NCBI GenBank assembly: GCA_023411035.1 | Contig: JAEYPE010000239.1 | Location: 1 to 64,000, forward strand | Length of the DNA: 64,000 bases | Direction: 5' to 3' | From: Pseudomonadota bacterium | GTDB lineage: Bacteria; Pseudomonadota; Alphaproteobacteria; Azospirillales; Azospirillaceae | Shown: in pieces, positions 47,394 through 57,008 of the stretch | Numbering within the stretch: position 1 is the first letter of the stretch | Layout: each line of letters starts with the position of its first letter | Made by a program: the position numbers and the translations under genes | Notes under the pieces: generated by a model | The model's database searches: none | Told to the model about the DNA's origin: nothing | What the model saw: only the letters and a program-made list of their open reading frames with translations

Positions 47394-49367
47394 CTAAACC
47401 GCCTCTTCGGTTTCCGGCGCCAGTTCGGCGGCGGGCAGCAGGCGGCGGACGGTCAGGCATACGATGTCGCCCGTCTGCCCGCCCGGCCCCACATGCGACT
47501 CCACCGCGCGCAGGAGCAGCTCGGAACGGTCGCGCGCCGACAGCCCACGGCCTTGTTGCAGCACAGCGGCCAGACGTTCTTCCCCGAAGGGCTCGCGCAT
47601 GGCGTTCACCGCCCGCAGCACGCCCTCGGTGCAGAGGAACAGCGTGTCGTCCTGCTCCAGCCGGGTCACCGCCTCGCCATAGGGAATGCCCTTGCGCACG
47701 CCCAGCGCCGGACCGCCCGCGTCGGCCAGGGACAGAATGCTGCCGTCCGCCTGGATGCGGCAGGGCGTGCGGTTGCCGGCGCTGGAGTGGCTGAGCGTCC
47801 CGGCCTCCCGGTCGTAGAGGGCGACGAAGGCGGTGGCGAAGCCGTCGAAGGGGCTCTGCCCGCACAGCCGGTCGTTGGCGGCGGTCAGGATGGCGGCGGG
47901 GGTCGTGCCGGGCCGGGCCGCGGCCTCGCGGATCGCAGCGCGCACCAGCAGCATCAGGAAGGCCGCCGGCACGCCCCAGCCGGACACCCCGGCCACCACC
48001 AGCAGGCAATTGCGCTCGTCCAGCTCGATCACGTCGTAGAAGTCGCCGCTGACCGCCGGGCCGGGAACCAGCAGGCCGAAGAACTGGCTGTCGCGCCCGG
48101 CGGGAAGCTGCTGCGGCAGCAGATTCGCCTGCACGTCGCGGGCGGCGCGCTGCTCCTCCTCGATCAGGCTTTCGGCGGCGTTCAGCTTCTCGGTGCTGGT
48201 TTCCAGTTCCGCCGTGCGCATCAGAAGCTGGGCGTCCAGCGTCTCCTCGCGGTAGGACGCCTCCAGCGCCATGCTGCGGAAGACGCGGGCGAGGCGGCCC
48301 ATCTCGTCGTTGCGCTCCATCGCCTCGTTCAGGGTGAAGGGGTTGAAGCGCCCGGCCTCCACCGCCGCCACGGCCTCGCCCAGCCGCTCGATCGGGGCCA
48401 TCTGGCTGCGGGCGAACCGCACCGCGCTGTAGACGCCCAGCGCCAGCACCAGCACCCCCATCAGCAGGCCGATCTTCACATGGCGGCCAACCACCGACGA
48501 CAGATCCTCCGCCGGCAGGCGCACCACCGCGATGCCCGCCCCCTGCCCGGCCACCGCCGGCACCGGGGCGAAGGCGGTCAGGCGGTCGCCCTCATGCAGA
48601 AAGCCGGTCTCGCCCGCCGCCGCCGCGGCCTTCGCCGCCTCGATGGCCTGCTCCGACAGCGGCCCGGCGCTGGGGCCGGTGGCGTGCACGGCAAGGCGTC
48701 CGTCGCGCTCCAGCAGCCACACGCCCTCCACCGTGCCGCCGGCCAGCAGGGCGGCCATCAGCCCGTCCACGCCGGCCTTGCGGGCGATGTCGCCCAGCTT
48801 GCGCACGTCGGCGCCGACCTGGACGATGCGCGGCTTGTCCACGCCGGCCACGCCCGCGAACTTCATCAGCTTACCGCCTTCGGTGGCGGCGTCGGTCACC
48901 ACCTTTTCCGGCGCGCGGTTCAGCAGGCCGTAATAGGGGGCCTGTCGCGGCTGCGCCTTGGCATCGGGGCCGAAGGTGATGTCGGGGCCGGGAATGTTGT
49001 GCAGATAGGCGCGGCCCCGGTTGTCGGTGATCCAGATCTCGTCCGGCCCACCGGCTTCCGCGATGGACTTCAGCCGGTCGGTCACCGCCCTGATGGACGT
49101 CTTGCCTGCCTCCATCACCGCGACGAGGTGGGCGGCGAGAGTCGCCTCCGACAGCAGCCGGTCGCCCAGCAGAGCCTCCACGTCGCGCGGGACCTCGCGC
49201 GCCAGGGTGGCGTTGCGGGCCAGCAGAGTCGCCGCCATGCGGCCGTCCGCCTCCACCCGCGACTGGATCGACGAGTGGGTCGTCCAGGCCAGCAGCACCG
49301 TGACCGCAGCCACCGCCAGCGTCACCAGCCCGGAGATCAGCAGGATCAAACGCCCTTGAAAGGTCAT
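47394..49367 (-). CDS. Membrane sensor with SpoIIE-type PP2C phosphatase
   Basis: 657 residues. TM helix (about 8-28), periplasmic sensor region (about 30-320, cache-like), second TM helix (about 322-343), HAMP, a coiled-coil (AELETSTEKLNAAESLIEEEQRAARDVQANLLPQ), then the PP2C/SpoIIE domain with VSGDFYDVIELDERNCLLVVAGVSGWG and GNRTPCRI. These enzymes usually dephosphorylate an anti-anti-sigma factor; no such gene is nearby. The start at MTFQGRL follows an in-frame upstream stretch that is unlike coding. Confidence 0.9.
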   Translation of the reverse strand: MTFQGRLILLISGLVTLAVAAVTVLLAWTTHSSIQSRVEADGRMAATLLARNATLAREVPRDVEALLGDRLLSEATLAAHLVAVMEAGKTSIRAVTDRLKSIAEAGGPDEIWITDNRGRAYLHNIPGPDITFGPDAKAQPRQAPYYGLLNRAPEKVVTDAATEGGKLMKFAGVAGVDKPRIVQVGADVRKLGDIARKAGVDGLMAALLAGGTVEGVWLLERDGRLAVHATGPSAGPLSEQAIEAAKAAAAAGETGFLHEGDRLTAFAPVPAVAGQGAGIAVVRLPAEDLSSVVGRHVKIGLLMGVLVLALGVYSAVRFARSQMAPIERLGEAVAAVEAGRFNPFTLNEAMERNDEMGRLARVFRSMALEASYREETLDAQLLMRTAELETSTEKLNAAESLIEEEQRAARDVQANLLPQQLPAGRDSQFFGLLVPGPAVSGDFYDVIELDERNCLLVVAGVSGWGVPAAFLMLLVRAAIREAAARPGTTPAAILTAANDRLCGQSPFDGFATAFVALYDREAGTLSHSSAGNRTPCRIQADGSILSLADAGGPALGVRKGIPYGEAVTRLEQDDTLFLCTEGVLRAVNAMREPFGEERLAAVLQQGRGLSARDRSELLLRAVESHVGPGGQTGDIVCLTVRRLLPAAELAPETEEAV

Positions 49368-49525
49368 GGAGGGGACCCGCCTTCTGTAGCCAACCGACCG
49401 CCGCGGACATCGCCCCTTTCCCGGAACAAGCCGGGGATTTGGGCAAAATTGCCCTACCGCGCATGCCGGTTCTACCCAGCCGCGCCGCTTTAGTCCAGGA
49501 GAGGCGGACGCCCGGCCTGTAACCT

Positions 49526-50530
49526 TCAATACCAGTAGCCGCCGATCCGGTAGCGCGGGCGCCGCAGCGCCGCCGGCATGGCGAGGTGCGGCGGGGCGTG
49601 CAGGGCATAGGCGTCCAGACCCGGCAGGACCGGCGGCGGGGTGCGAAGCTCCATCAGGCGGCGCACGCGCTCCTCGGTTTCCGGATGGGTGCGAAGCAGC
49701 GACGGGATGTTCTGCGCCCGGCGGCGGCCCGGAAAGCGCAAGCCCTCCCACGGGCCATGCTGCAACCGCTCGATTCGGGCCAGCGCCGACGCCACGCCTT
49801 CCGGATCGCCGGTCAGGTGGGCGGCGTCCAGGTCGGCATCGAACTCCCGCGTGCGGGACAGGGCGAGTTGCAGCAGCACGCCGATCCAGGGTGCAGCGAT
49901 AAGCAGCAGGACAAGCAGCCAGGGAACCGCCTCCTGCCGCAACATCAGAAGGGGCAGGTTGAGAATCAGCAGAGCCATGCCGAAGACGGACATCAGCCGG
50001 GTCAGGCTGGTCACCGTGTCGGCCAACCCCATCACCGTCAGGTCGTTGTTGCGCACATGGCTGACCTCGTGCGCCAACACGCCGGCCAGTTCGCGCAGGC
50101 TGAGCGCGCGGAGCAGCCCGTCGGTCACCGCGATGGCCGACTGGCGGCGGCTGCCCACGGCGAAGGCGTTCAGCGCCGGGCTGGCGACGTACCAAAGTTC
50201 CGGCACGGCGGGCAGGTCCGCCCGGCAGGCGATGGCGGTCAGCGCGTCGAACAGGACCGGGGCTTCCGCATAGGACAGGCGGCGGGCGCCGAACATGCCC
50301 AGGATCATCCGCGGCGACAGGCGCGGGCTGAACAGCAGGCTGATCCCACCACCCAGCAGAGCCCATAGCACCCCCTCCGTCCCTGCCAGGATCAGGCCGC
50401 ACAGCGCCAGCAGAAGCACCATGCCGCCGAGCAGCAGCAGGGAATGCAGGACGTTCGCGGTCTTGTGGCGCCGCCGCAGTTCGGCGACCGCAAGATCGGT
50501 GGGCACGAAGGACAACGGCTTGTGCGGCAT
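49526..50530 (-). CDS. M48-family zinc metalloprotease (HtpX-like)
   Basis: 334 residues. Two N-terminal TM helices (about 28-65), the zinc site HEVSH at 154-158 ([13 protein letters not shown]), a third ligand Glu in [12 protein letters not shown], and further hydrophobic helices between. Domain order matches HtpX-type proteases that degrade misfolded membrane proteins. Start at [11 protein letters not shown] 50566 adds 12 poorly conserved residues. It faces away from cbpA across a 229-base divergent spacer. Confidence 0.92.
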   Translation of the reverse strand: MPHKPLSFVPTDLAVAELRRRHKTANVLHSLLLLGGMVLLLALCGLILAGTEGVLWALLGGGISLLFSPRLSPRMILGMFGARRLSYAEAPVLFDALTAIACRADLPAVPELWYVASPALNAFAVGSRRQSAIAVTDGLLRALSLRELAGVLAHEVSHVRNNDLTVMGLADTVTSLTRLMSVFGMALLILNLPLLMLRQEAVPWLLVLLLIAAPWIGVLLQLALSRTREFDADLDAAHLTGDPEGVASALARIERLQHGPWEGLRFPGRRRAQNIPSLLRTHPETEERVRRLMELRTPPPVLPGLDAYALHAPPHLAMPAALRRPRYRIGGYWY

Positions 50531-50759
50531 GACGGGCGCTGCCTCCCCCTCTCCTTTCGGGAACACTCAACCGGCGTCAAGTCCGGCCCGCAACATATTG
50601 GTCCGCGTTGTTCCATCGTCATCCCGGCCGCAAGCACAGGCGCCGTGCGCGGAGCGGAAGGGGCGCCCTCTTGATTTGCGGGCCGCCGTTGAACACATAC
50701 ACGTCCGACGTGCTCACCCTTCCGCCGCTGACCCCCGCTTTTCGATTACGGTCATCGCC

Positions 50760-51668
50760 ATGAGCAATCCTTACGACACTCTGGGAGTTTCACCCTCCGC
50801 TTCGGACGACGAGATCCGCAAGGCCTACCGGAAGCTGGCCAAGAAGCACCACCCCGACCTCAACCCCGGAAAGGCGGAGGCGGAGCAGCGCTTCAAGGAC
50901 ATCAGCGCCGCCTACAGCCTGCTGTCCGATCCGGACAAGCGCGCCCGCTTCGACCGCGGCGAAATCGACGCCTCCGGCCAGGAACGGCCCCAGCGTCAGT
51001 ATTACCGCGACTTCGCGGAAGGCCCGGCGGGCGCCCGCTACGCCCATGCGGAAGGCTTCGCGTCCGACGATCTGGAACACATCTTCGCCGACCTGTTCGG
51101 CGGGCGCGGGTTCGCCCGCGGCGGCACCATGCCGATGAAGGGCGGCAATCTCAGCATGGCGCTGACGGTCGATTTCCTGGCCGCGGCCAAGGGCGGCAAA
51201 CGCCGGGTCACCATGCCGGACGGGCGGACTCTGGACATCGACCTGCCCGCCGGGCTGGAGGACGGCGGGACCATCCGGCTGAAGGGCCAGGGCCTGCCGG
51301 GAACCAACGGCGGGCCGCCCGGCGATGCGCTGGTCACCGTGAAGGTTTCGCCCCACCCCTGGTTCCGGCGCGAAGGCGACGACGTGCAACTCGACCTGCC
51401 GGTGACCCTGGCCGAGGCGGTGTTGGGCGGCAAGGTGCGCGTGCCGACCATCGACGGGCCGGTGATGCTGACCGTTCCGAAGGGGGCGAACAACGGCACG
51501 CGCCTGCGGTTGAAGGGCAAGGGCATTCCCGGAGCCAACGGGGTGCGCGGCGACCAGTATGTGACGCTGCGCATCGCCCTGCCCGACGCGCCCGACCCGG
51601 CGCTGGAGGCGTTCGTTCGGGAATGGAAGCCCGACCACAACCCCAGGCGGGACATGGAGGCCGCGTGA
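50760..51668 (+). CDS. cbpA: DnaJ-family co-chaperone CbpA-type
   Basis: 302 residues. J-domain with HPD ([10 protein letters not shown]), then a Gly-poor linker and two C-terminal peptide-binding domains ([15 protein letters not shown] and [18 protein letters not shown]). There is no zinc-finger region, so it is a class B J-protein like CbpA. It stimulates DnaK. It is followed at once by its partner CbpM. ATG start at MSNPYDTLG. Confidence 0.94.
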   Translation: MSNPYDTLGVSPSASDDEIRKAYRKLAKKHHPDLNPGKAEAEQRFKDISAAYSLLSDPDKRARFDRGEIDASGQERPQRQYYRDFAEGPAGARYAHAEGFASDDLEHIFADLFGGRGFARGGTMPMKGGNLSMALTVDFLAAAKGGKRRVTMPDGRTLDIDLPAGLEDGGTIRLKGQGLPGTNGGPPGDALVTVKVSPHPWFRREGDDVQLDLPVTLAEAVLGGKVRVPTIDGPVMLTVPKGANNGTRLRLKGKGIPGANGVRGDQYVTLRIALPDAPDPALEAFVREWKPDHNPRRDMEAA

Positions 51669-51669
51669 C

Positions 51670-52023
51670 ATGGTCCAGCAAGGCGCGGAGCGGAGAACCG
51701 AAGAGGTGCTGGCCGCCTGCCGGCGCGTCTCTTCCGCCGAATTGACGGTGTGGGTGGAGCGGCACTGGCTGAGGCCGCGGCATGAAGGGAACAGCTTCGT
51801 CTTCAGCGAGGCCGACATGGCCCGGCTGGAATTGATCTGCGATCTGCGGGAGGATCTGGCGCTCGACGACGAGGCGATGCCGGTCGTGCTGTCCCTGCTG
51901 GACACCGTCTACGCCCTGCGGCGGCGCCTGCGCGTGTTGGCCGAAGCCATCGGCGATCTGCCGCCGGACGCCCGCTATCTCCTGCAGGACGAACTGCGGA
52001 AGCGGGAGGAAATGGAAGAGTAG
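51670..52023 (+). CDS. cbpM: Chaperone modulator CbpM-type
   Basis: 117 residues. A small MerR-like helical protein: VWVERHWLRPRHEGNSFVFSEADMARLELICDLREDLALDDEAMPVVLSLLDTVYALRRRLR. CbpM binds the J-domain of CbpA and inhibits it. The start is 1 base after the cbpA stop, giving a two-gene operon. Confidence 0.9.
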   Translation: MVQQGAERRTEEVLAACRRVSSAELTVWVERHWLRPRHEGNSFVFSEADMARLELICDLREDLALDDEAMPVVLSLLDTVYALRRRLRVLAEAIGDLPPDARYLLQDELRKREEMEE

Positions 52024-52026
52024 CGG

Positions 52027-52218
52027 TCAGCTCCGGATGCCGAAGGCCCGTCCGCTCAGCGCGATGTCCTGATTGAAGCCTTCCGCCACGCGGTCGTTGC
52101 CGCCGGACTGCATGCACAGCGTCACGTTGATGGCGCTGAGGATGGCATGGTCGATCTGCTCCGGCTTGGCGTTGTGGCGTTTGATGGCTTGGAGCGCGCG
52201 GGTAACGGATTGGGCCAT
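52027..52218 (-). CDS. Small hypothetical protein, 63 residues
   Basis: A soluble product with no family recognised: MAQSVTRALQAIKRHNAKPEQIDHAILSAINVTL, with a Cys-Met-Gln-Ser-Gly-Gly segment and a basic end. ATG start without an obvious Shine-Dalgarno. It converges on cbpM with a 3-base gap. Codon use is compatible with coding. Confidence 0.5.
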   Translation of the reverse strand: MAQSVTRALQAIKRHNAKPEQIDHAILSAINVTLCMQSGGNDRVAEGFNQDIALSGRAFGIRS

Positions 52219-52542
52219 GTAGCGGATTCCGTCGGTTCTGGCAGGCTGGCCGGGTTGCCGGATGGCGGCATGATGCCGTCCTCCCGCCCATCCCGCTGTG
52301 CACCGGGCCACACCCCGCCGCACGGACCGCCTTTCGCAATGGCGGGACTCCTACGGCCCAAAATATTAAGCAGGTGTAAACGTCCGACCGGTCCCGAAAG
52401 GCATAATCCTTTATGCCCTTTCCGGAAAATCCATCCTTCCAATGGCATAGCTTAAAGCATTGAATTGGTATTACCTTTTATAAAAGACAAATGCGACATT
52501 TTGCCCGTCAGGCCGGGTTACCGGACGGCGTTGCCGCGGGTG
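52219..52542. other. AT-rich spacer with a hairpin
   Basis: No gene. A GGCATAA-TCCT-TTATGCC hairpin (52400-52417), with outer GAAA/CTTTC pairs, could terminate the thioredoxin-reductase-like gene or regulate the 63-residue gene. The stretch is lower in GC than its neighbours. Confidence 0.45.
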
Positions 52543-53487
52543 CTACAGGTCCCCGTCCTCCGCCAGAAGGCGGCGGTGGATGGCGGTGGCGGCGATGGCC
52601 GCCTGCCCCATGGCGACCGAAATCTGGTTTAGCCCTTCCACGATGTCGCCGGCGGCGTAGAGTCCCTCGATCCCCGTCTGCTGGTGGCCGTCGGTGACCA
52701 GCCGGGCGTCCGGCCCGATGCGCACGCCGAGGCCCTTCACCGGCTCCGTGCGCGGATGGCAGCCCAGGGCGGAATAGAGCGTGTCGAAGGTCAGCCGCTC
52801 GCCGGACGCGGTGGTCAGGGCGGCGATCCGCCCAGCTTCGGTGTGGACCTCCACCACCGGCTCCTCCACCGCACGGATTCCGGCCTCGGCCATGCGGCGG
52901 TCCTCCGCCTCCTCCAACTTCATCGGCTCGCCCAGCGTCAGGAGGGTGATGTCGCGGGAATAGGTGCGCAGGAACAGCGCCTCCCCCAGCGCGCCCGTGC
53001 CGTGGCCGATCACGCCGATGCGGTGGCCGATCACCTCGAACCCGTCACAGATCGGGCAATGGCGGATCAGCCCCCGCTGGACCGCCTGATAAAGGTTGGG
53101 GAGTTGCGGCTCCCGGTCGATCACCCCGGTCGCGGCCAGCACGGTGCGGGCACGGAACTCCCGCCCATCGTCCGCCCGCACGCGGTAGCCGTCCTCCGTC
53201 CGCTCCACCGCCAACACCGTCCCAGGCACGATCCGGGCGCCATAGCGTTCCGCCTGAGCGCGCATGCGGATGAGCAGTTCATCGCCGGTCACCCCGTCCG
53301 GAAAGCCCGCGTGGTTGTGGGACAGCGGAATCCAGGAGGCCCGGCTGGCCCCGGAGTCCACCACCAGGAAGCGGCGCCGGTAGCGCGCCAGATAGATGGC
53401 CGCGGTCAGCCCCGCGGGGCCGCCGCCGACGACCAGGGTGTCCAGGAGGTGCGGCGCCCCGCCCGGCGGTGCGGCTGCGGCGGTCAT
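52543..53487 (-). CDS. NAD(P)/FAD oxidoreductase, thioredoxin reductase-like
   Basis: 314 residues. FAD motif [18 protein letters not shown], redox pair CPIC at 144-147 (RHCPICDGF), NAD(P)-binding [14 protein letters not shown], and the final FAD-contact [26 protein letters not shown]. Typical low-Mr reductases have CATC-type pairs; here CPIC. It could serve thioredoxin-like proteins or a ferredoxin. It is transcribed away from the upstream gene, on its own. Confidence 0.9.
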   Translation of the reverse strand: MTAAAAPPGGAPHLLDTLVVGGGPAGLTAAIYLARYRRRFLVVDSGASRASWIPLSHNHAGFPDGVTGDELLIRMRAQAERYGARIVPGTVLAVERTEDGYRVRADDGREFRARTVLAATGVIDREPQLPNLYQAVQRGLIRHCPICDGFEVIGHRIGVIGHGTGALGEALFLRTYSRDITLLTLGEPMKLEEAEDRRMAEAGIRAVEEPVVEVHTEAGRIAALTTASGERLTFDTLYSALGCHPRTEPVKGLGVRIGPDARLVTDGHQQTGIEGLYAAGDIVEGLNQISVAMGQAAIAATAIHRRLLAEDGDL

Positions 53488-53926
53488 CGGTCGGGCGCTC
53501 CACGGTCGTTGGCGAAGTTGTGGGAACAGACGGCGCGCGATGCGGTTCCATCGCCGGATGCTGCGGCGCCAAAGCGTCCATTCGTCGCGCCCGCCCAGGC
53601 TTGACCCGGTTGAATTGATATAAGGGTAATACGTCTATTCCGCGTCCCGCTGGGAGCCGTGCCGTGCCCCAGCCGTCACCCGGCCTTGCCGAACCGCGCC
53701 ACCCGAATCCGCTCTTTGCGATCGGGACATCCTCGTGGTCGGGGCACCCCGCTTGGCAACGCCCGGAGACAGCCGGAAGACGTTTCGCACACGAAAAACT
53801 ACAAAAAGCGCTGACCGCGAAAGGGTTGAACCTTGACCGCGACATTATACTTTTCGTAACCACAACGGAATTACCCTGTGCACGGTGCCATGCGGCACCC
53901 TTGTGCGGACCGCTGGGAGATTCCGC
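53488..53926. other. Spacer between the reductase and the 126-residue gene
   Basis: 439 bases with no gene I accept. It contains AT-rich promoter-like stretches (for example around 53613-53640 and 53834-53860), but no clear consensus. A 90-residue GTG-start reading frame exists at 53664 but lacks a ribosome site and protein-like composition. Confidence 0.5.
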
Positions 53927-54307
53927 ATGCCGTTGAACGTTCTCGAGGTGGCGATCTACGCCATGGTGCTCACCGCGTCGCAGCCGCGTCCCTATGAATG
54001 CGTCGCGGTGCAGCCGGAGGGAGTGAACTGCACGAACGGCCTCGCCGTGGCGTCCGAGATGCCGAACGGCGGCATCGCCTTCAACACGGGCGTGCAAGTT
54101 CTCAAGGACAACCAGGGCCGCGTGTGGCTGAGCAACGGGGTGACCACCCATTTCGATTCCTCGGCCTGGGTGGCCTTCAAGAATTCCACCGGTCAAACCA
54201 CCGTCAGCGTGCGCAAGACCGGGCCGTTCCGCTTCAAGTTCTCCAACGGCTTCCAATGCGAGATGATCGGACAGAAACAGGACATGGCCCGCTGCTACAA
54301 GCCGTGA
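53927..54307 (+). CDS. Conserved hypothetical protein, 126 residues
   Basis: No family recognised. It is beta-rich, with Cys pairs (YECVAVQPEGVNCTNG and FQCEMIGQKQDMARCYKP). A hydrophobic N-terminus (MPLNVLEVAIYAMVLTA) might be a signal peptide but is short. ATG with GGGAGA Shine-Dalgarno. It converges on the glutathionyl-hydroquinone reductase gene with a 6-base gap. Confidence 0.65.
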   Translation: MPLNVLEVAIYAMVLTASQPRPYECVAVQPEGVNCTNGLAVASEMPNGGIAFNTGVQVLKDNQGRVWLSNGVTTHFDSSAWVAFKNSTGQTTVSVRKTGPFRFKFSNGFQCEMIGQKQDMARCYKP

Positions 54308-54313
54308 GTCCTG

Positions 54314-55261
54314 TTACCCCACCGCCTCGCGCCCGTGCGGCGCGTCCAGATCCAGCGCCGGCCCCTTCGGCACGACGCCGGTCGGGTTGATCATGGTGTG
54401 GCTGGCGTAATAGTGCCGCTTGATGTGGTGGAAATCGACCGTCTCCGCCACGCCGGGCACTTGATAGAGGTCGCGCAGATAGCCCGACAGGTTCGGATAG
54501 TCGGCGATGCGGCGCAGGTTGCACTTGAAGTGGCCGACATAGACCGCGTCGAACCGCACCAGCGTGGTGAACAGGCGCCAATCGGCCTCGGTCGGCTTGT
54601 CCCCCAGCAGATAGCGCCGCCCGGCCAACCGCCCGTCCAATTCGTCCAGCGCGGCGAAGAGGGCGTCGAACGCCTGTTCGTACTTCTCCTGGCTGGTCGC
54701 GAAGCCGGCCTTGTAGACGCCGTTGTTGACGCGGTCGTAGACGAAGGCGTTGATCCGGTCGATCTCCTCCGCCAGTTCCGCCGGGTAGAAGTCCAGCGAA
54801 GCGTCGCCGAAGGCGTCGAACTCCCGGTTCAGCATGCGGATGATTTCCGAGGACTCGTTGTTCACGATGGTCCCGGTCTTCCTGTCCCACAGCACCGGCA
54901 CGGTGACGCGGCCCGTGTAGGTGGGATCGGCCTTGGTGTAGACCTCGTGCAGGCGGGTGGAGCCGGTGACCGGATCGGGCTTGGGAAAGGTCCAGCCCTC
55001 CTCCCGCATCAGCGGATCGACCACGGTGACGCCGATGACGTCCTCCAGCCCCTTCAGCTTGCGCAGGATCAGGGTGCGGTGCGCCCAGGGGCAGGCCAGC
55101 GACACGAACAGGTGATAACGCCCGGCCTCCGGCTGGAACGGGCTGGAGCCGTCCGCCCGCACCCAGTTGCGGAACTGGGTTTCCGGACGGACGAAGGCGC
55201 CCCCGGTGTTCTTGGTGTCGTACCACTGGTCGTGCCAGCGGCCTTCGATCAGCAGACCCAT
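54314..55261 (-). CDS. Glutathionyl-hydroquinone reductase (YqjG/GST family)
   Basis: 315 residues. Active-site C57 in ACPWAHRTLI, with the thioredoxin-fold and all-alpha domains (NNESSEIIRMLNREFD, KPTEADWRLFTTLVRFDAVYVGHFKCNLRRI). These enzymes reduce glutathionyl-hydroquinones. It lies 64 bases downstream of wrbA, on the same strand, so a quinone-redox operon is likely. The start is at MGLLIEGRW; the long upstream extension is not coding-like. Confidence 0.94.
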   Translation of the reverse strand: MGLLIEGRWHDQWYDTKNTGGAFVRPETQFRNWVRADGSSPFQPEAGRYHLFVSLACPWAHRTLILRKLKGLEDVIGVTVVDPLMREEGWTFPKPDPVTGSTRLHEVYTKADPTYTGRVTVPVLWDRKTGTIVNNESSEIIRMLNREFDAFGDASLDFYPAELAEEIDRINAFVYDRVNNGVYKAGFATSQEKYEQAFDALFAALDELDGRLAGRRYLLGDKPTEADWRLFTTLVRFDAVYVGHFKCNLRRIADYPNLSGYLRDLYQVPGVAETVDFHHIKRHYYASHTMINPTGVVPKGPALDLDAPHGREAVG

Positions 55262-55325
55262 GCCCTGAACTCCCCTCTTCCCGGTGCCCGCTCCCGCCTC
55301 GGCGATGGGAGAGGGGGCCTCACCC

Positions 55326-55928
55326 TCAACCGTGCAGCTTCTTGGCGATCTCCGCGACGTGCCGCCCCTGATAGCGGGCACCGTCCAGTTCCACGGCGCT
55401 CGGCTGGCGGGAGCCGTCGCCGCCCGCGATGGTGCTGGCACCGTAGGGACTGTTGCCCATCACCTCGTCCACGCCCATCTGGCCCTGGAAGCTGTAGGGC
55501 AGCCCGACGATCACCATGCCGAGATGCAGAAGCACGATGTGGGTACTGAGGATGGTGCTCTCCTGCCCGCCATGCTGGGTGGCGGAGGAGGAAAAGGCGG
55601 CGCCCACCTTGCCGACCAGCGCGCCCTTCACCCACAGGGCCCCCGTCTGGTCGAGGAAGTTCTTCATCTGACCCGGCATGTTGCCGTAGCGGGTCGGCAC
55701 GCCCAGCACGATGGCGTCGTAGTCGGCAAGCTCGCTCGGATCGGCGATGGGGATGTTCGGCTCGTCCTTGAAATGCGCCTTCTGCCGCACCGCGTCCGGC
55801 ACCAGTTCCGGCACGCGCTTGACGGTCACCTCCGTTCCCGGAACGGACCGTGCGCCCTCCGCCACCGCCTGGGCCATGGTGGAGATGTGGCCGTAGCTGC
55901 TGTAGTAGAGCACCAGGACTTTCGCCAT
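55326..55928 (-). CDS. wrbA: NAD(P)H:quinone oxidoreductase WrbA
   Basis: 200 residues, flavodoxin-like. FMN-binding loop [19 protein letters not shown], then [21 protein letters not shown] and [17 protein letters not shown]. Two-electron quinone reduction protects against redox cycling. Its start is about 130 bases from the divergent LysR gene, and a LysR-box inverted repeat lies between. Confidence 0.95.
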   Translation of the reverse strand: MAKVLVLYYSSYGHISTMAQAVAEGARSVPGTEVTVKRVPELVPDAVRQKAHFKDEPNIPIADPSELADYDAIVLGVPTRYGNMPGQMKNFLDQTGALWVKGALVGKVGAAFSSSATQHGGQESTILSTHIVLLHLGMVIVGLPYSFQGQMGVDEVMGNSPYGASTIAGGDGSRQPSAVELDGARYQGRHVAEIAKKLHG

Positions 55929-56033
55929 GTCTCGTCTCCCCTCGCTCTGGCTGTATCCGCGCCCCGGATGGCGGCGGTGTCCCACTGAGATAGCGCGTTG
56001 CCGCGCTTCAGCAAATCCAGGGCGCTGGAACTT

Positions 56034-56058
56034 CATTGTTTCGGGGTGTAGAACAATG
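56034..56058. promoter_or_regulatory. LysR box between wrbA and the LysR gene
   Basis: CATTGTT (56034-56040), 11 bases, AACAATG (56052-56058), a perfect arm match with the T-N11-A layout. It ends three bases from the lysR ATG, so it may also control autoregulation. Confidence 0.7.
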
Positions 56059-56060
56059 AC

Positions 56061-57008
56061 ATGGACCGCCTCGACGACATGATGGCCTTTATCAAGGTCG
56101 TGGACACCAAGAGCTTCACCAGCGCGGCGGAGCGTCTGAACCTGTCCAAGTCCGTGGTTTCCCGCCGGATCGCGGAGCTGGAAAACCGGCTGGGCGCGCG
56201 GCTGCTGAACCGCACCACGCGCAAGCTCAGCCTGACCGAGGTCGGGCAGGCCTATTACGAGCGCTGCATCCGCATCATTGCCGATCTGGAGGAGGCGGAG
56301 CAGGCCGTCGCCGACCTGCACGCGGCCCCGCGCGGGCGGCTGAAGGTCAACGCGCCGGTGTCCTTCGGGCTGCTGCATCTGGCGAAGGCCGTGGCGGAGT
56401 TCCTCGAACGCTACCCGTCCATCGAGATCGAAATGGACCTGAACGACCGCTATGTGGACCTGATCGACGAGGGATACGATGTGGCGGTGCGCATCGGGCG
56501 GCTGCGCGACAGTTCGCTGATCGCCAAGCGGCTGGCCCCCAACCGGCAGGTGGTCTGCGCCAGCCCGGCCTATCTGGAGAAGCACGGAACTCCTCAGACG
56601 CCGGATGAGCTGTCCAACCACAACTGCCTGATCTATACCAATATTCCGACCGCCGAGCAGTGGCAGTTCCGCATCAATGACGCCATGCGCTCGGTCCGCG
56701 TGTCCGGTTCGCTGCGCACCAACAACGGCGACCTGCTGCGCGAGGCCGCCATCGCGGGAGCCGGCATCATCGTTCTGCCCACCTTCCTGTGCGGGGAAGC
56801 GCTGTCCAAGGGGCAGTTGCAATGCCTGCTGCTGGACTATTCCATGGCGGAAACGAGCGTCTTCGCGGTCTATCCGCAGAACCGGCACCTGTCGCCGAAG
56901 GTCCGCGTCTTCGTGGATTTCCTGGCCGAACGCTTCGGCCCGCGGCCCTATTGGGACTGCGCCCTGCTGAGCCTGAAGCCGATCACGCCATCGGCTTCTC
57001 CAATATGA
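56061..57008 (+). CDS. LysR-family transcriptional regulator
   Basis: 315 residues. Winged HTH ([53 protein letters not shown]) and a type-2 periplasmic-binding-like effector domain ([23 protein letters not shown]). Divergent from wrbA. The LysR box sits next to its start codon, so autoregulation and control of wrbA and the quinone reductase are likely. Its end overlaps the converging methyltransferase gene by 26 bases. Confidence 0.93.
   Translation: MDRLDDMMAFIKVVDTKSFTSAAERLNLSKSVVSRRIAELENRLGARLLNRTTRKLSLTEVGQAYYERCIRIIADLEEAEQAVADLHAAPRGRLKVNAPVSFGLLHLAKAVAEFLERYPSIEIEMDLNDRYVDLIDEGYDVAVRIGRLRDSSLIAKRLAPNRQVVCASPAYLEKHGTPQTPDELSNHNCLIYTNIPTAEQWQFRINDAMRSVRVSGSLRTNNGDLLREAAIAGAGIIVLPTFLCGEALSKGQLQCLLLDYSMAETSVFAVYPQNRHLSPKVRVFVDFLAERFGPRPYWDCALLSLKPITPSASPI

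Noticed and set aside
53664..53936. A 90-residue GTG-start frame upstream of the 126-residue gene
   Set aside because: No ribosome site, odd composition, and it overlaps the start of the accepted gene in another frame.
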